A DNA stretch of 64,000 nucleotides from Trogon surrucura. Lineage: Eukaryota > Chordata > Aves > Trogoniformes > Trogonidae. The position numbers and the translations under genes were made by a program. Positions within the stretch are counted from its first letter, which is position 1, and each line of letters starts with the position of its first letter. Of this stretch, positions 1 through 11,949 are shown one piece after another. The DNA is taken from the NCBI GenBank assembly GCA_020746105.1, contig CM036629.1, positions 5,424,501 to 5,488,500 on the forward strand. The letters are read 5' to 3'. A model generated the notes under the pieces. That model did no database searches. It was not told the origin of the DNA and saw nothing but the letters and a program-made list of their open reading frames with translations.

Positions 1-3000
1 TTGCGTCCAGTTACTGCAGTCAAATTGCAAAGTTGTAATTGCCCCTCATCAGCCAGTATTTATTCCTTCAAGAACTTCCAGGTTACTTCCCCTGGAGTCA
101 TGTGAAGGCATTTGAGTACATAAATGGCTTTCCCTATAATTCCTAGCACTTGATTTGAGATCCATCCTCCTCCCTGTACAGATTTTGATACTCGAGTCAT
201 ATTCCTATTTAATTTGAAGCTACACTGTTATGTCGTACCATCGCTGGACCTAAAAGGTTGATACTTCTTCTGCTTAGGTAGAGAGAAGTTCGATCACTTC
301 TCAGCAAAGGTCTTTTCTTGATGTGTCATCCTAAAATTCAGGCATTCATGTTTCCACTGGAGTCCGGTACACTTCCCTCACACTAATCACCAAAAAACTC
401 TGAGGTCAACATCTTTGCAGTCTAAGAGTCTCAGAATTCATTTACGAGCCCAGTAAGCATTACTGTGCATTTTCTTTCCACATGAACAGTATTTAGTAGG
501 AATTCCCCAGCATCTTTCCTGTCAGATTTCCTGGGCTGAACACTTTAGACCTATCACAGAAAGATTTCTGAAAGACAAATTCATCAGGTGTGTTGAAGTG
601 ATAACGTGATTTTGTGTTTTGCAAAACAGTCCCTTCTCCAAAAAGAGAAAGGATTGTTTCAAAAATAGGATTAGAGCAAATTTCAGCTGCATAACATTTA
701 AAGGAAAGTCCATGAGCATAGTAAAATTTTACAAAGCAGCCTTAACAAACCCTATGTAATGTCACACTTTATTTTGTAATATCTCTCTTAATACTAAGAC
801 TAGTATGATACATAAGCAAAGCTCACTCCTTTGTAACTAGCCTGACGTCTGAGAACAGTTGACAATACCACTGCTCATTGCAGTGACTGCAAAGTGATGC
901 CAAAAAAAAGTTAATTCTCTAGGTGTGGAAGTATTTTACAAGTTGAGCTGGTCAGTTCGAAATTAGAGCCTTTATATTTCAGCATAGTATTATATACTGT
1001 TGGGAAAAACACCCAACACAATGGCAACTTAATGAGTTCATTAAAAGTTAGTAACTTTTTAACGTATATCCAGGCCTTTAAAGATTGAAAAATGTGTATT
1101 AACAACCCTGTACAGCATTAAGGAAGCCTCTGAAGAGCATCCAAAAAATGTAAATACAAGAAAGTTGTGGATAAACCTTTTCAGATGCTGAAATGCTTTG
1201 CTCATAGGAGAAAGCTAGTTTTGTTCATTAGAAACATTTTGTTACATTAATATAACTTTCAAATAATACTGACTTTGACCATTTGCCTGATTCCACGCTT
1301 TTGAGTTTCGATTCCATGTTTTCCAGTTTATCTTTGTCCCTTTTACCCCATTTATTAGCCAGAGCTACGGCAATGAGCCAAAACTTCATTTTTATTAAGC
1401 ATGTTCGATTCAATGTTACTTCATCACCTCCTCCCTTCTACTCTTTTGTTCGCTTCTCCCACCTGTTGCATCTTGTTAGAAATCTAGAGTGTGAGGTCTC
1501 TAAAACAGAAACTGGCTTGATCTGTATCAGAAACTGAACCCACTGTTCTGATTTGTCCTTTAGTTTGCAAGGATACTAATTGACAATGATTAGCAATTAG
1601 AATACCAGAACACAACTTGTAAGGCAAGTATGTTTGTGATCTCTGCAGACCGTATCAACATCTTAGTCAATACCCATGTTTGTTTAATGACTGTAGTAAG
1701 TACGAAACTAAGAACTGCCGTGCAGGGTCGGACTAAAGGTCCATTTAGCTCAAGATGTTATACATTCTAAGAGAAGTTACTACTGGATGCTCAGGAAACA
1801 GCATCTGTAGAACAAACACTGCCCTTGCTCTACCCTCACAGCCTCTGGTGAGTACCAATTTAAAGATTCTTTTGTGCTGAAACGCATTAAGGGACTTACT
1901 CTCTTTACCATTCTTTGAAATAATTTACAGTTCTGACTTCTACAACATCCCATGGCCATGAGTTCCAAGATATAAATACTGTGAAGAAATACTTCTTTTG
2001 TCTCAGTCCTTCACCTGATCGTTTCGTTTGCTGCATCCCTTTTCTTGTGCAATGAGAAATAGCATTCAGCACTGAATTAACTAATCATCCCCCATTTGTC
2101 TTTTCAATAGCACTCATATCTTCCTCCATCACTTCTTCTGCCAGTCAGAAAGTTATCAGAAGTTGCCTTTCCACTGACAGTTGTTCTGTACTGAGCAACA
2201 CCTCTCTGCATTATTTCTAGTTCTGCGTTCTTCTGCAAGTGGGTGCAGGACTGCAGGCATGGAAGCACAACAGTATTGCCCAGTGACACGACGGTGATCA
2301 TCTTGATTGCTGTTTTAAAACCACCCAAAATTTTACCTCTGATAAACAGTTTACTTCTGATAAACACTAGTTTGGTCCCATGGACCTGACACCTATTAGA
2401 AGCTGGAACCCGTTTTCTGGTTTCATTTCTCTGAAAGCAGCGCGGTCACGGCTCTCCAAGGCAGTTCTGTGATGCAAAGTGAGGTGTGCTAAGTGGGGAT
2501 CGCAGGAAGATTCACTTCAAAAGCACACACCTGATCCAAATTAAAATACTAATGTAGAGACACACCCAAAAACTTTCCACAATGCTTCCATGATCTCTCC
2601 TGAATAGTAACGGCCTCTTCAGGGCTCATTGTTATGCATGTGTAGTCAGGATTATCCTTCCTTTGATCATGAGCTTGCGTTTATAAACACTGTATTTCAG
2701 CTGCTCCCATCCAGCTCTTCACTGTCAACCTTTCTCTTGACAATGCTAATAATAATCTACAAGTTATCAGCAGTAAATGCAATTCTTTTCAAATAATTGA
2801 TGAGATTCTGTTGTACAACGCAGGTGCCAGTACTGATGTTTGGATGCTCTACCGTAACTACCCTTCTTTGCTTCCTCTCTGGGAACCAGGTAGTCTATGG
2901 AATGACCAACCCTTCTATGGTTTCATTAGAAGCTGCTGAATTTATCAGAAGGCTTTTTGAAAATCCATTTACACCATCCAGAGCCATTCTTATCCACATA

Positions 3001-6000
3001 TTGACTAAGAGTTCTGTGAGATGTGACTTCAGTCCAGAAGTTCATGTTAACTCTTCTCCAAACCAAGACATGTTGACATATGTCTGCCGATTCTCTTTCT
3101 TTTTAGAGGTGCTACTAATTTGCACAGACTGGAGCTCAGACTCAGTGGCGTGTAGTCCCTTCTTAATCCATTGGGTGCTGAGCAAATGTAAGTGATTACA
3201 TTACTATAAGATGATTTCAAATAAACCCCACAAAATCTAAACAAACACAGCGAAGCGCCTTATGGAAGAAAAGATCCTTGTTGTTCTTGTTCTGCTCCTC
3301 TGAAGGAATGGGTTGCAAGTTTTGTGGGTCATCTGTGAGAGATCTAGTAAAGTCCAAGTGAGGCAGCTGCTATTTGCAAAGAAAAGTGTCTTTCTGACAG
3401 ATGTTTTCAACACTGTTTTCGCTTTAGTGTTTTGTCGTAATCTATATTTTATATTATGACTGGTAATGAGATAATATCAAAATACTGAAAACTACATTTT
3501 CTTTGTGTAATACAAGAAAACAGATTGAAATGTATTTCCCTTCAGTTTTGCAATATTACCAGTCTGAAGTTTTGATAATAAACGAAGAGTGTAACAGTGT
3601 TATTCAACAGGCCAAAAGGACAATTTTCCTTTTGTCAAAACCAGAATATTCTTATTTGCATGAATATAAAGCAAGGCCAGCATTCACATACTGCACTACT
3701 AGTTGCCCTACATAGCAAATATTTCACTTTAAATTGTTTAATATATTATACTGTTCTAATAGTTTAAACACAAGAAACAGTTAACTATTTAATTAATCAT
3801 TTTTTTTTTGCCAGCATCAGGATGCCAGTGTCATAAAACATGCCGTAGAAATTGTCTGAAAAATTTATGGATAGGGAGGAGCAACAAAAAGGGATTGCAC
3901 TGATGAAAATGTACAGAGCCAAGAAACTGTAATACTGCTAAAAGTCAAATGAATGGACAAAGAAATGCTATTTACAGCATAGCTGGCCATCACAATTACT
4001 CCATTGATTTAAAAAAAATAATTAGCCAATTTCTTTCAATATTAGACCACATGTAAATTTTGCCATTATTTAAACTGTCTCTCTCTAAATATTTGAACTT
4101 TCAGAAACAATTACCAAACAATGAGTTTATTGCCGAGTTTTAATTTTGAATCAAAGACCAACCTAAAGTAAAGCACTGTATTTGTCATTTAAAATGCACT
4201 CTAAAAATGTAAGTCATTTTAATCTTTGGATAGGTATGAACACTGAACCTGGACAATGAAGTGAAGCGTGTTCAGTTCAGGGTCCTTGGTTCTGGGAAAA
4301 TCTTTACTGCGTGTGTTTAGGCTGTCGAGTGTGACAGAGGGTATATTTTCAGTAGCCCTTCCAAGCAGGAGAGTGCGTACCAAGAGTATCTTGACATAAA
4401 CTGCACCCAATGCAGATACACCACCTCATCAAGATTGTAACAGAACAGTAACGTGCACCACAGACCAATTGGTTTCAGTAACCCAAATCATGCCACGCAG
4501 TTTACAATGTAATGAGGAAGTTGGAATCATGGTAACAGAGTGACCTTGTAGGTAAACAAGTCATCGTGCGCACGGTAATGTTCCCTATGTGGCTCCACAC
4601 CGGAATTTCTTAGTAAGATAATGAATATTGCCAGAGTCACCCAGTTAGGCTTTCGAAAACACTCAGCATCTTTAGAGAACTACAAGACCTGGGCAGAAGA
4701 GACCTCAGATTAACTCGTTGTTATTGGTTTTATGCCTCAGTTTAATCTGTTAGCCAGATGATTGCCTACTTTAGGATTGAAGAATACTCTGCACCACAAA
4801 TCACACCTAATTTGGAATAGAGTCCTGAGAACTTTCATCTGGCAGCAAGATATCTAGATTTCCACCAACTGAGAGTAATACTGCTTACAGGTTACCTCAT
4901 TTTGAGGGCAGCTGCCTGCCGAAAACTGATTTAGATAATAGATCAACGACAACATAAAGAGAAATAGCTGATTCTTCAAAATAACTTTTAATAAAGCTTT
5001 CTGACAGACAACCGGATGCGTAGCTGGTGGGAACAGGCCCGGCATTACTAAAGTCAGCCCTGCGCCCATCGCCTGCCCTTCTACAGGAGTAGGTGCTTAA
5101 CTCTGTTCTAGATTCCCCAAAGCCTGCTTCAAGTCACTGTCTTCTGCTTTCGAAATCGGGCTTGCTCCTGCAACCTGGAATGGTTATGTCAATAAAGAGG
5201 TTGAGAAACAATAACATTTGCTTAAATATACCATCTCCTTGGGAGTCACCTCTGTCTTACAAGATACACGTGTGAAATACTTAAGATTTCTGCTTTCCAG
5301 TTCAATAAGCAGGTGTAACTATGTGTCTCTCTTAAAAAAATGACTCCATTGAAAGAGATGCAAGATGGAAAGAAAGAATGCTCGAAAACTTGCATTCCCT
5401 CACTTTGTAAAACAAAGATTATTTCCTAAACTCTGCATGCATCTGCAGACCAAGCCTAGCACCCCCAAGTTCAGCCGCGTTCTCTCTGATTTGCACGGCT
5501 CCACATGTAATAAAGACGCAGCAGGCAAAAAAGCATCATTATCATCTTCACATTTTGACTTTGCTGGTACCTGAGTGCAGGTATAAACGGGAGATGCTGT
5601 AACCCATCTGGAAATACATTATCTTTGTGGTGGATCACGTGAGCTAAAATAAACTGCAGCCCCTTCTTACACAGCTGCATAAACAGACTCAGATTTAATT
5701 GAAACCTCTCACTACGGTGGGCAAGCTTCCCACCCATGGGCACTGTATCATTTCAGTGAGAAGATGCGGGTTTTTTCAAACATCACTTTTCTACATAGAA
5801 CAACACTTAAATGCAAAAACTGCTGAGTTTTGAAGACTGATTTTTTTTTTATTGTGATCAAGAAATGTGTGCACGTGACAGTCCCCTTCAGAGATTTAGC
5901 TATAATCTCTACATCACTTAGCTCAGGTGTTGTAATATAATCTGACACAATGTTAAAATGAGACTTTAGATTTCAACAACATCATCCCTGAATGTCTAAT

Positions 6001-8346
6001 TGTGTTCATTGTACGTAAGCCCCCAAAATATTACGTAAAAGGAAAAAAAAGCATCAAAGTCAGCTTCGTGAGTATCTCTATGATATTGATAGCTGATTCA
6101 TATATTCACCAATAAAGTGGAATTTTATTGCAGTAAATGGGATGCTCTGTGCTAGGAAAACACAGTTAGGTGCACTGTTCATACTGATTTTTTCCCCTCT
6201 AAAGCCATCTCGTATACTTTTAATACCAGAGCCTTTGTGAGAAAACTATCTGGGTCCACATAACAGGAGAACCAAGTTGTACGTGGAAAATACAAAATAT
6301 TACTTTAAATGACTGACAACTTCAATGTGAATCAACGAACTTGGTATTTAAGAGTAAATACGTTACCCTTTTTCTGTTTGTTACCAAAATTAACGAGGAT
6401 TTCCTATCAACGCATCCAGCAGTGTCTTTGAATCATAAAGCAGAAGAGGGCTGCCTTACTGAAGGCCACTGTGAACATCTTTGAGTCAAGCCCTTTATTT
6501 TCAGTTTGGTCTTTCTAAGGAATATGCACATAGTTCTTTAGTACTTAGCAGGTTGCCTCTCACAAAAAAGACCAAAAAGAAAAAAAGGAAAAAGAAAAAG
6601 GAATATTCCATGATTCTTTCACCCACTCAGAAATGCTTCAAGTCATAAGCACATGGAAGTCAAGCAAAGCCAAACTAGTATTTTACCTAGGCTGAGAATT
6701 ACACTAAAATATATACAGCATTCCCTACTGTCAAAGGAAAAAGAATTATTTCCTTAAAAATAGAACTTCAACACTAACATCTACCTTCTATCATGTAGTG
6801 GAAGTAACTCTATTCTGATGGGCAGTAGCTTGGTTCTAATACACAAATCTAGAACTATTAGCGAACACAGAATTCCCAATGAATGTTCTTTTCCTTCTAG
6901 AATAAATTGGTATCTACTTCACCCAAAAGAAATATAACAGGAGTTGTTTTAGGTGATTAGAAGCCATTTCTAACTAGAAAAAGATGTCTAGTTAACCAAA
7001 CACCGAGGTTATTTTGTCTGTGGTCTTATTTGACTTCAAAATAAAGATATTAATTGAATTTAAGTTTAAAATTTAAAATACTTTTAAAATAACATGACAG
7101 TAGAAGATGAATGGACAGGATAAATATAAACATCTGTTTCCAAAGCTTAAAATATTATACTTAAGTTTCTCAAATGCCACCAAAATATAAGAAGTTAGCA
7201 TAGGTAATACAGACTCTACTTTTTAATGTGCTTTATTGTGGCTCCTAGATTATGATTGGCTTTAACAAAAATAATTTTGCTGCCAATATTAAATACTCCC
7301 ATTTGCAGAGGTCATTATTGTCTTACTTGCTGAAGTTCAGTAAGAATCCCTGAAGGACTCACATATTACTAATGGAGTCAAAGAGGATTCGAGAGTGTAG
7401 TATACCTCGGGAATGTCACCATAAGCCCCAAATTATTTGGTTTTACACCAACAGCTCCAATGTATTTCAGACTAAAATCTTCGAACTGTTTAATGGTCAT
7501 CCTGCCATCCACATCATGTCTTTACTTGTTCAGGAGGACAGAAAACAATGATGTATCCAACCAAGAACGGAGGTGTTGGCTCTGAAGGCACGAAGCACTT
7601 CATCTCATGTGCCAACTGGTGTGGGACATCGTGGTTCTGAGTTTCTTTCTAATGAGTCCCTTTGATGCGGTTGGTTTTTTGGGACGGGAGGGAGCACGGA
7701 GGCAAAGCTGAGTCATTTTTTAAATGAAGTTAGTACCATCAACACGCTTGCTACCCACTAAACGTAAAAACTCTTCAGCTTTCTAGAGATTTCTTCTGAC
7801 CTCCATCATGGAGAACTTCACAGTGGAGATGCAAAATGTGGATGGAGTCATAATCGAAGCATTCTCATTCTTTTTTTCCATATGCCCAACACGTAGACGA
7901 AGATTTTACACCATGACCAGATGAGAAGGTCATATTCCAATCACCTCACACAACAAGGAATGGATAGCCGTACTTCCACTTACCTGTTCTGGTGGATACA
8001 ATTGTTTCATATTACACAAAGATAAGTAAAAGCAGTTCCAACGGAGTAACGCAGAAAGAAAGCGGTTCAGAGGCTTTGAACCACAGGACTAACAATTCAC
8101 ATTCATCCACGCAAATGCCAGCAAAGTGACTGGGCCTAAAACTGACATCAGACTGGGTCGTAAGTCTGCTGTTTCTCAGAACACCTCCATGCCAGGCTAC
8201 TACGTGAGCAGATCACTCATATGCCACGCAGCAGTGCTCAATGCACTCCTGAATGCCAAACATCACCATCTTACAATAATATAAGGATCACAAAAAAGCC
8301 AATTTTCTAATGATGAGTAGGAGCTAAGCCAGCATGGCTATCATTA

Positions 8347-8642
8347 ATCACAGAATCACAGAATGTCAGGGGTTGGAAGGGAACTCGAAAGATGATCTAG
8401 TCCAGCCCCCTTGCCAGAGCAGGATCGCCCAGAGCAGGTCACACAGGAACGCATCCACGTGGGTTTTGAAAGTCTCCAGAGGAGACTCCACAACCTCCCT
8501 GGGCAGCCTCTGCCACTGCTCTGTGACCCTCAGTGAAAAAGTTTTTTCTAACGTTTCTGTGGAACCTCCTACGCTCCAGCTTGTATCCATTGCTTCTTGT
8601 CCTGTCATTGGACATCACTGAGAAGAGCCTGGCTCCGTCATC
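8347..8642 (-). mobile_element. CR1 LINE fragment, 5'-truncated
   Basis: Starting with repeated TCACAGAA octamers and continuing with the antisense CR1 3' UTR (TTGGAAGGGAACTC, GATCTAGTCCAGCCCC, CTCCACAACCTCCCTGGGCAGCC), this is a minus-strand CR1 3' end. It stops at GAGCCTGGCTCCGTCA, so only about 300 bases of the element are present, the usual 5'-truncated form. The overlapping open frames are repeat-derived and not genes. It lies within CDYL2 intron 1 in the same orientation as the gene. Confidence 0.95.
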
Positions 8643-10409
8643 ATTAGCCTAAGAGGTACTCATTTCATTTCTTTCCAGAACAAATCCAAACATCTGAAGA
8701 AAATTTAGACAAGACCAGGAAAAGATCCTCTATGCATCCCAGAAGTTTCCAGTAAAAAATGTTATCACTAACTTTTTTGGGTCAAAGTTGTTCTTCACAG
8801 AACTCCCACTGGTATGCCGGTCACAAGAGCAAGACAGTTGGCATGCAAAATCCTTGAAACTGCAGTAATATGACAGACACTACAAAATGGTGGGGAGGAG
8901 GTCAACAGTACTATTCAGATCATCGTGCACTTCTAATAAGTTAACACCACGTAGCAGAGCGTAAATTCTATTCACTTGAAAGGAGGTCTGTGTCCCACTC
9001 AGCAAAATAAACTCCTAATAGAGCAATGTCATCCCTTAACTATGACCTTTGTTAAAGACTTTGGAAGACCATGACAAAGTAAAAACTGTCTACGTGAAAC
9101 CTGCCAGGTCCTCCACTTCTTGCACTTAAGATCCTAGAGCTGATCATCAAGACCATCCAACGGCGAGTCCAACCATGTCCAACGAACCGCAGCAGCCATT
9201 CCCCACCCAAGCAGACCACAGTGGTTGAGCAGCGCCTAATCGTCAGCACACAGTTCCAACTGGAAGGAGATCACTTCTGTCCTAGCCCTTAAACTGTGCG
9301 CTCCAGACAACCACAACACAAACGGCCATTTCACCAGGAAACGTGGAGCCCAAGGAGATGCTCCAGATCAAGAGCTGCTGTAGGACCTCCAGTCCTGGGC
9401 GGGTTTTTTTTTTTCAGATGGTTGACTTCCACCCTGGTTCCTCTTAATGGAGCTGGATATCTAACACACCTGGGTCCTTATTTTTAATTTCTGCTTTCTC
9501 CCTTCTTCTCCTCTGGCACGGGAAGAGTGGCTAGACTTGTTCTCAGTCTGGGCACTAGAACTGGGTGCCTGAGGTCAAAATTTGGCTGGGTCTCGCCCAC
9601 TGCCTGCCAGCTCCTTTTTCTCTGCCTCCCCCCCGGACCTGGAAACGGGGCGGCCGACGCATCGCGGCTCTCCCCTCCTCTGCAGCCGGGGCGGGCAAGG
9701 GGGGGAGCCTGGGGGGTGGCCGGGACACCGCATGCCGGGCTGCGGGGGGCCGGGGGCCCGGCTCGGCGCCGCCTCCCGCCCCACCTCGCACCCCCGGGGC
9801 CGCCCGGCCCCTCCGGAGCGGGGTCCCCGCCAAAGTTCGGAGCCCGGCGCGGTGCCGGGGGCGCAGCCTCGGCGCGGCCCCCCTCCCCTGCTCCCGCCGC
9901 CGCCCCCGCAGCACCCCGGGCGGGAGGTGAAGCAACCTGGCGCCGGCTCCTGCACTTTGCACAGCGGGCGCAGAGCCGCCTCCATCCCTGCGCCTCCCGG
10001 CAGCGCTAAGGCGCATTTTTTCGCACTAATCTGCACATTCAGCACGTCCAGAGCGCCTATGACTTTACCTGGACTTTCTCCACTCTCCGGGCTCATCACA
10101 CTGCGATCGCCTCCCCATCCTACCGCTAACTCTCGCTCTCCTTCACTCCTTCCTCCTTCTCTCTTGCAAGGCCTGCTAAGATCAAGCCCGATGGAAAGTA
10201 GAGAGAGAAAGAGAAAGAGAGAGGCAGAGGGAAGGGAGGGGGGCCGCTCCATCCCTCCCTCCCCCCCACCCCGGCACACACGCCAGCCCTTTTCCCCCCA
10301 CCCCAGCCCTTCCCTCGGCGATTTCCTCCGCTCTTCGGCAACTACGAGGGGGCTCCGCGGAGCGGCTCCCGACGCGCCACCGCTGCCCTCCGCGGCGCCC
10401 CGGCCGGCG

Positions 10410-10432
10410 CCCCCCCCCCCCCCCCCCCCCCC
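10410..10432. repeat. C23 homopolymer (G23 in CDYL2 pre-mRNA), G-quadruplex candidate
   Basis: An uninterrupted run of 23 cytosines on the plus strand reads as G23 on the CDYL2 coding strand. It starts 29 bases inside intron 1 and is continuous with further G-rich sequence toward the donor. Such a run is expected to be length-unstable and hard to sequence, so its true length may differ from the assembly. Confidence 0.9.
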
Positions 10433-10456
10433 GCCCCGCGGCGCCCCGCGGCCCCC

Positions 10457-10466
10457 CGCTACCTCG
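10457..10466 (-). promoter_or_regulatory. CDYL2: CDYL2 intron 1 splice donor (GAG|gtagcg)
   Basis: The exon ends at 10463 and the intron begins with GT at 10462-10461, in phase 0 after the eighth codon. The site matches consensus at -2, -1 and +1 to +3 but departs at +4 to +6 (G, C, G instead of A, G, T). It is therefore a weak donor by base pairing to U1. Its use is inferred from the abrupt loss of similarity to CDYL2 after MASGDLYE. The G-rich intron start immediately downstream could act as an intronic splicing enhancer. Confidence 0.75.
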
Positions 10467-10486
10467 TAAAGGTCCCCTGAAGCCAT
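10463..10486 (-). CDS. CDYL2: CDYL2 coding exon 1 (start codon to first donor), partial gene
   Basis: Reading the minus strand from 10486, the sequence is ATG GCT TCA GGG GAC CTT TAC GAG, encoding MASGDLYE, followed directly by gtagcg. These eight residues are the known N-terminus of chromodomain Y-like 2; the next exon of the family continues V-E-R-I-V into the chromodomain. The paralogue CDYL begins differently (MASEE-type), so CDYL2 is preferred. The start context is strong, with A at -3 and G at +4. Known role of the family: a nuclear co-repressor whose N-terminal chromodomain reads methylated H3K9/K27 and whose C-terminal crotonase-fold domain is a CoA-binding/corepressor platform. Only the first codons are here; all domain exons lie left of position 1. 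No in-frame stop occurs upstream for about 930 bases, so an N-terminal extension is not excluded by sequence, but family homology makes this ATG the start. The identification rests on only 8 residues plus the donor and CpG-island context. Confidence 0.85.
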
Positions 10487-10970
10487 GCTGGGGTGCGGGA
10501 CTGGGCTCCTCCGCGCCGTCTCCCTCTCTCCACCTCTCCCGCTCCCCCACTCGCTCTCTCTGTTGAGTAAACTGTGTTTTGCAGAATGACAGGCTTTGGG
10601 GCTGGCTGTGCGCAGAATCAGAGGCGAGGAGAGGCAGAGGCAGGCGGCGGGGCTGGCGTAACCAGCAGCAGCTCGGGCGCACAGCGCCGGGAGCCGCGTC
10701 TCCCCCGCGGCGGCGAGGCCGGCGCCCCCCCCCCTCCTCCCTCCCTCCACCCCCAGCACCCCGCCCGCCCGCCGCCACCCCTCCCGCCCCGGGGAGGCGG
10801 GGGGGGGACACACGGCGAGCGGGACGCGTGTCCCCCCCCCACTCGCCCTGCGCCCTCCGGCAGGGGAAAGTCCCCGGGCCGCTCGCAGGGCGGCCTCCTC
10901 TTCTTCTTCTTCTTCCCCCTTCCCCGCCCCGGCTCGGAGCCGGGAGCGTTTCAAACTCTTTCCGCGGCCG

Positions 10971-11020
10971 AAATAAATAAATAAATAAATAATTTCAATA
11001 AAAAAAATAAGATCATAAAA
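10971..11020. repeat. (AAAT)n microsatellite and A-rich interruption of the CpG island
   Basis: Five AAAT units start at 10971, followed by an A/T-rich stretch to 11020 that includes several AATAAA hexamers. The contrast with the flanking GC-rich DNA is abrupt. On the plus strand it could behave as a cryptic polyadenylation region; on the minus strand it is T-rich. It has no target-site duplication that would mark it as a retrotransposon tail. Confidence 0.8.
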
Positions 11021-11024
11021 TGAA

Positions 11025-11039
11025 GGGGGGGGGGGGGGG
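11025..11039 (+). repeat. G15 homopolymer
   Basis: Fifteen consecutive guanines on the plus strand directly follow the AT-rich interruption. With the C23 run about 600 bases away it gives the island two homopolymer G tracts on opposite strands, both likely to be polymorphic in length. Confidence 0.9.
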
Positions 11040-11599
11040 TGTGTGGAAGAAGCGGCCGCGCGGCGGGGTGGGCCGCGGCGGCCGCCCAAGGTCACCGCGG
11101 GGAGAGGCGGGCGCGGGGCCGGCTCCCCGCCGCCGGCCTCGGGCGGCCCCGGCCGCCACCTTCCCGCCCCCTCGGCGCCGCATGGCCGCCCCACCCACCC
11201 CATGGCCATCGCCGAGGAAATGGAGGTGGCGGGAAGTCTTCCGTGAGCCCTCCTGCTGCCCCACCGCGAAGAGGGGCAGCCCGGCAGGGCGGTGGGTTTC
11301 GGGGCCACCTCTCGCCTCCACCGGCACCCACCCCGCACCAGGCAGGGAGAGGCCTCTCCGGCTCCCTTGCAGCCATTTTGCAAATTGGCCAGCCCTCTCC
11401 AGGAAGTGGAAGGCACGGACCTCCCGCCACCTGGCCCTCACGTGGAGGCGCGGGGCGGCCGGTGTTTTGAAGCAGCCGCAGGACTCGGGGCAGCACGGAG
11501 TTGCCGGCGGTTGCCGTGTTAGAGCCTTCCGGGCCTTGGAGGGAAAGGGCCGCCCGATGGCTGCCGGCGGCCTCATGGTCCAGCGCAGCGGCTTCCCTC

Positions 11600-11946
11600 G
11601 ATGAGGGATCCCTGTGAAAATGGCACCGAGCAAGTCAGACGGCATCTCACCTCCTGCTTGCCTCTGCCCGCCATTTCCGCTCAACTCCTGCGTGGGCATT
11701 CCCCGGCTGAGGAGGCTTTCTCACGCCAGCTTGACCACGAGTGAAGATGAACTAGCTCATCGCAAGAGGAGGCCTCGCTTTCCAACAGGGCTGAAGAGTC
11801 TTGAGGAGACGGGAGCTGGCGCGCGGCAGAGGGCCCTTAGCGCAGCGCCGTGGCCACCGTGGAGCAGAGGCCGTGCTTCCTGGAGGCTGCTTGAGTATCA
11901 AGTCGTGTTCCTGCAGCTTCACGCTGTGAAGGATTTGTTTCGTCAG
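11600..11946 (+). ncRNA. candidate first exon of a divergent (plus-strand) transcript
   Basis: At the right edge of the CpG island the plus strand contains a good splice donor, TCAG|GTAAAG, with the exon ending at 11946. A 114-codon open frame (11614-11958) runs across the donor but resembles no family I know and is probably incidental. Bidirectional CpG-island promoters commonly produce such antisense/upstream transcripts, and the position, about 1.1-1.5 kb upstream of the CDYL2 start, fits. The start coordinate is nominal; no acceptor partner is identified with confidence. It could simply be a chance donor. Confidence 0.25.
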
Positions 11947-11949
11947 GTA

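Larger units (their letters stand above)
1..10462 (-). other. CDYL2: CDYL2 intron 1, 5' portion
   Basis: This follows from the minus-strand donor at 10462: everything to the left edge is intron in the pre-mRNA, and no second exon resembling the chromodomain is visible. The first part after the donor (10462 down to about 9575) is CpG-island sequence. The rest is AT-rich single-copy DNA with one CR1 copy at 8347-8642. Open frames in it are short; the longest, 132 codons on the plus strand at 2797-3195, has no recognisable domain. An A-rich low-complexity stretch lies at about 6563-6600. I see no RNA gene or acceptor/donor pair here worth calling. Confidence 0.75.
9575..11600. promoter_or_regulatory. 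CDYL2: CpG-island promoter of CDYL2, probably bidirectional
   Basis: This roughly 2-kb block is strikingly GC-rich and dense in CpG compared with the AT-rich flanks, and it surrounds the CDYL2 start codon. It also contains many stop-poor frames on both strands; these are composition effects. An AT-rich interruption at 10971-11020 splits it into a CDYL2-proximal lobe and a right lobe. In the right lobe there are YY1-like matches (GCCATTTTG at 11372-11380 and its reverse form near 11616-11623), an inverted CCAAT box (ATTGG, 11384-11388) and an AAGGTCA nuclear-receptor half-site near 11088. There is no convincing TATA box; dispersed initiation is expected for this promoter class. The transcription start cannot be fixed by eye. 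It presumably lies a few hundred bases right of 10486. Confidence 0.8.

Noticed and set aside
2797..3195. 132-codon plus frame in CDYL2 intron 1
   Set aside because: No domain, no clear splice sites, no recognisable homologue, and only modestly longer than chance.
9555..11699. Many long open frames on both strands of the CpG island (up to 613 codons)
   Set aside because: They overlap in five or six phases, are rich in G/A/P/R, contain no domains and follow from GC-rich, stop-poor composition. Only the eight codons of CDYL2 exon 1 have family support.
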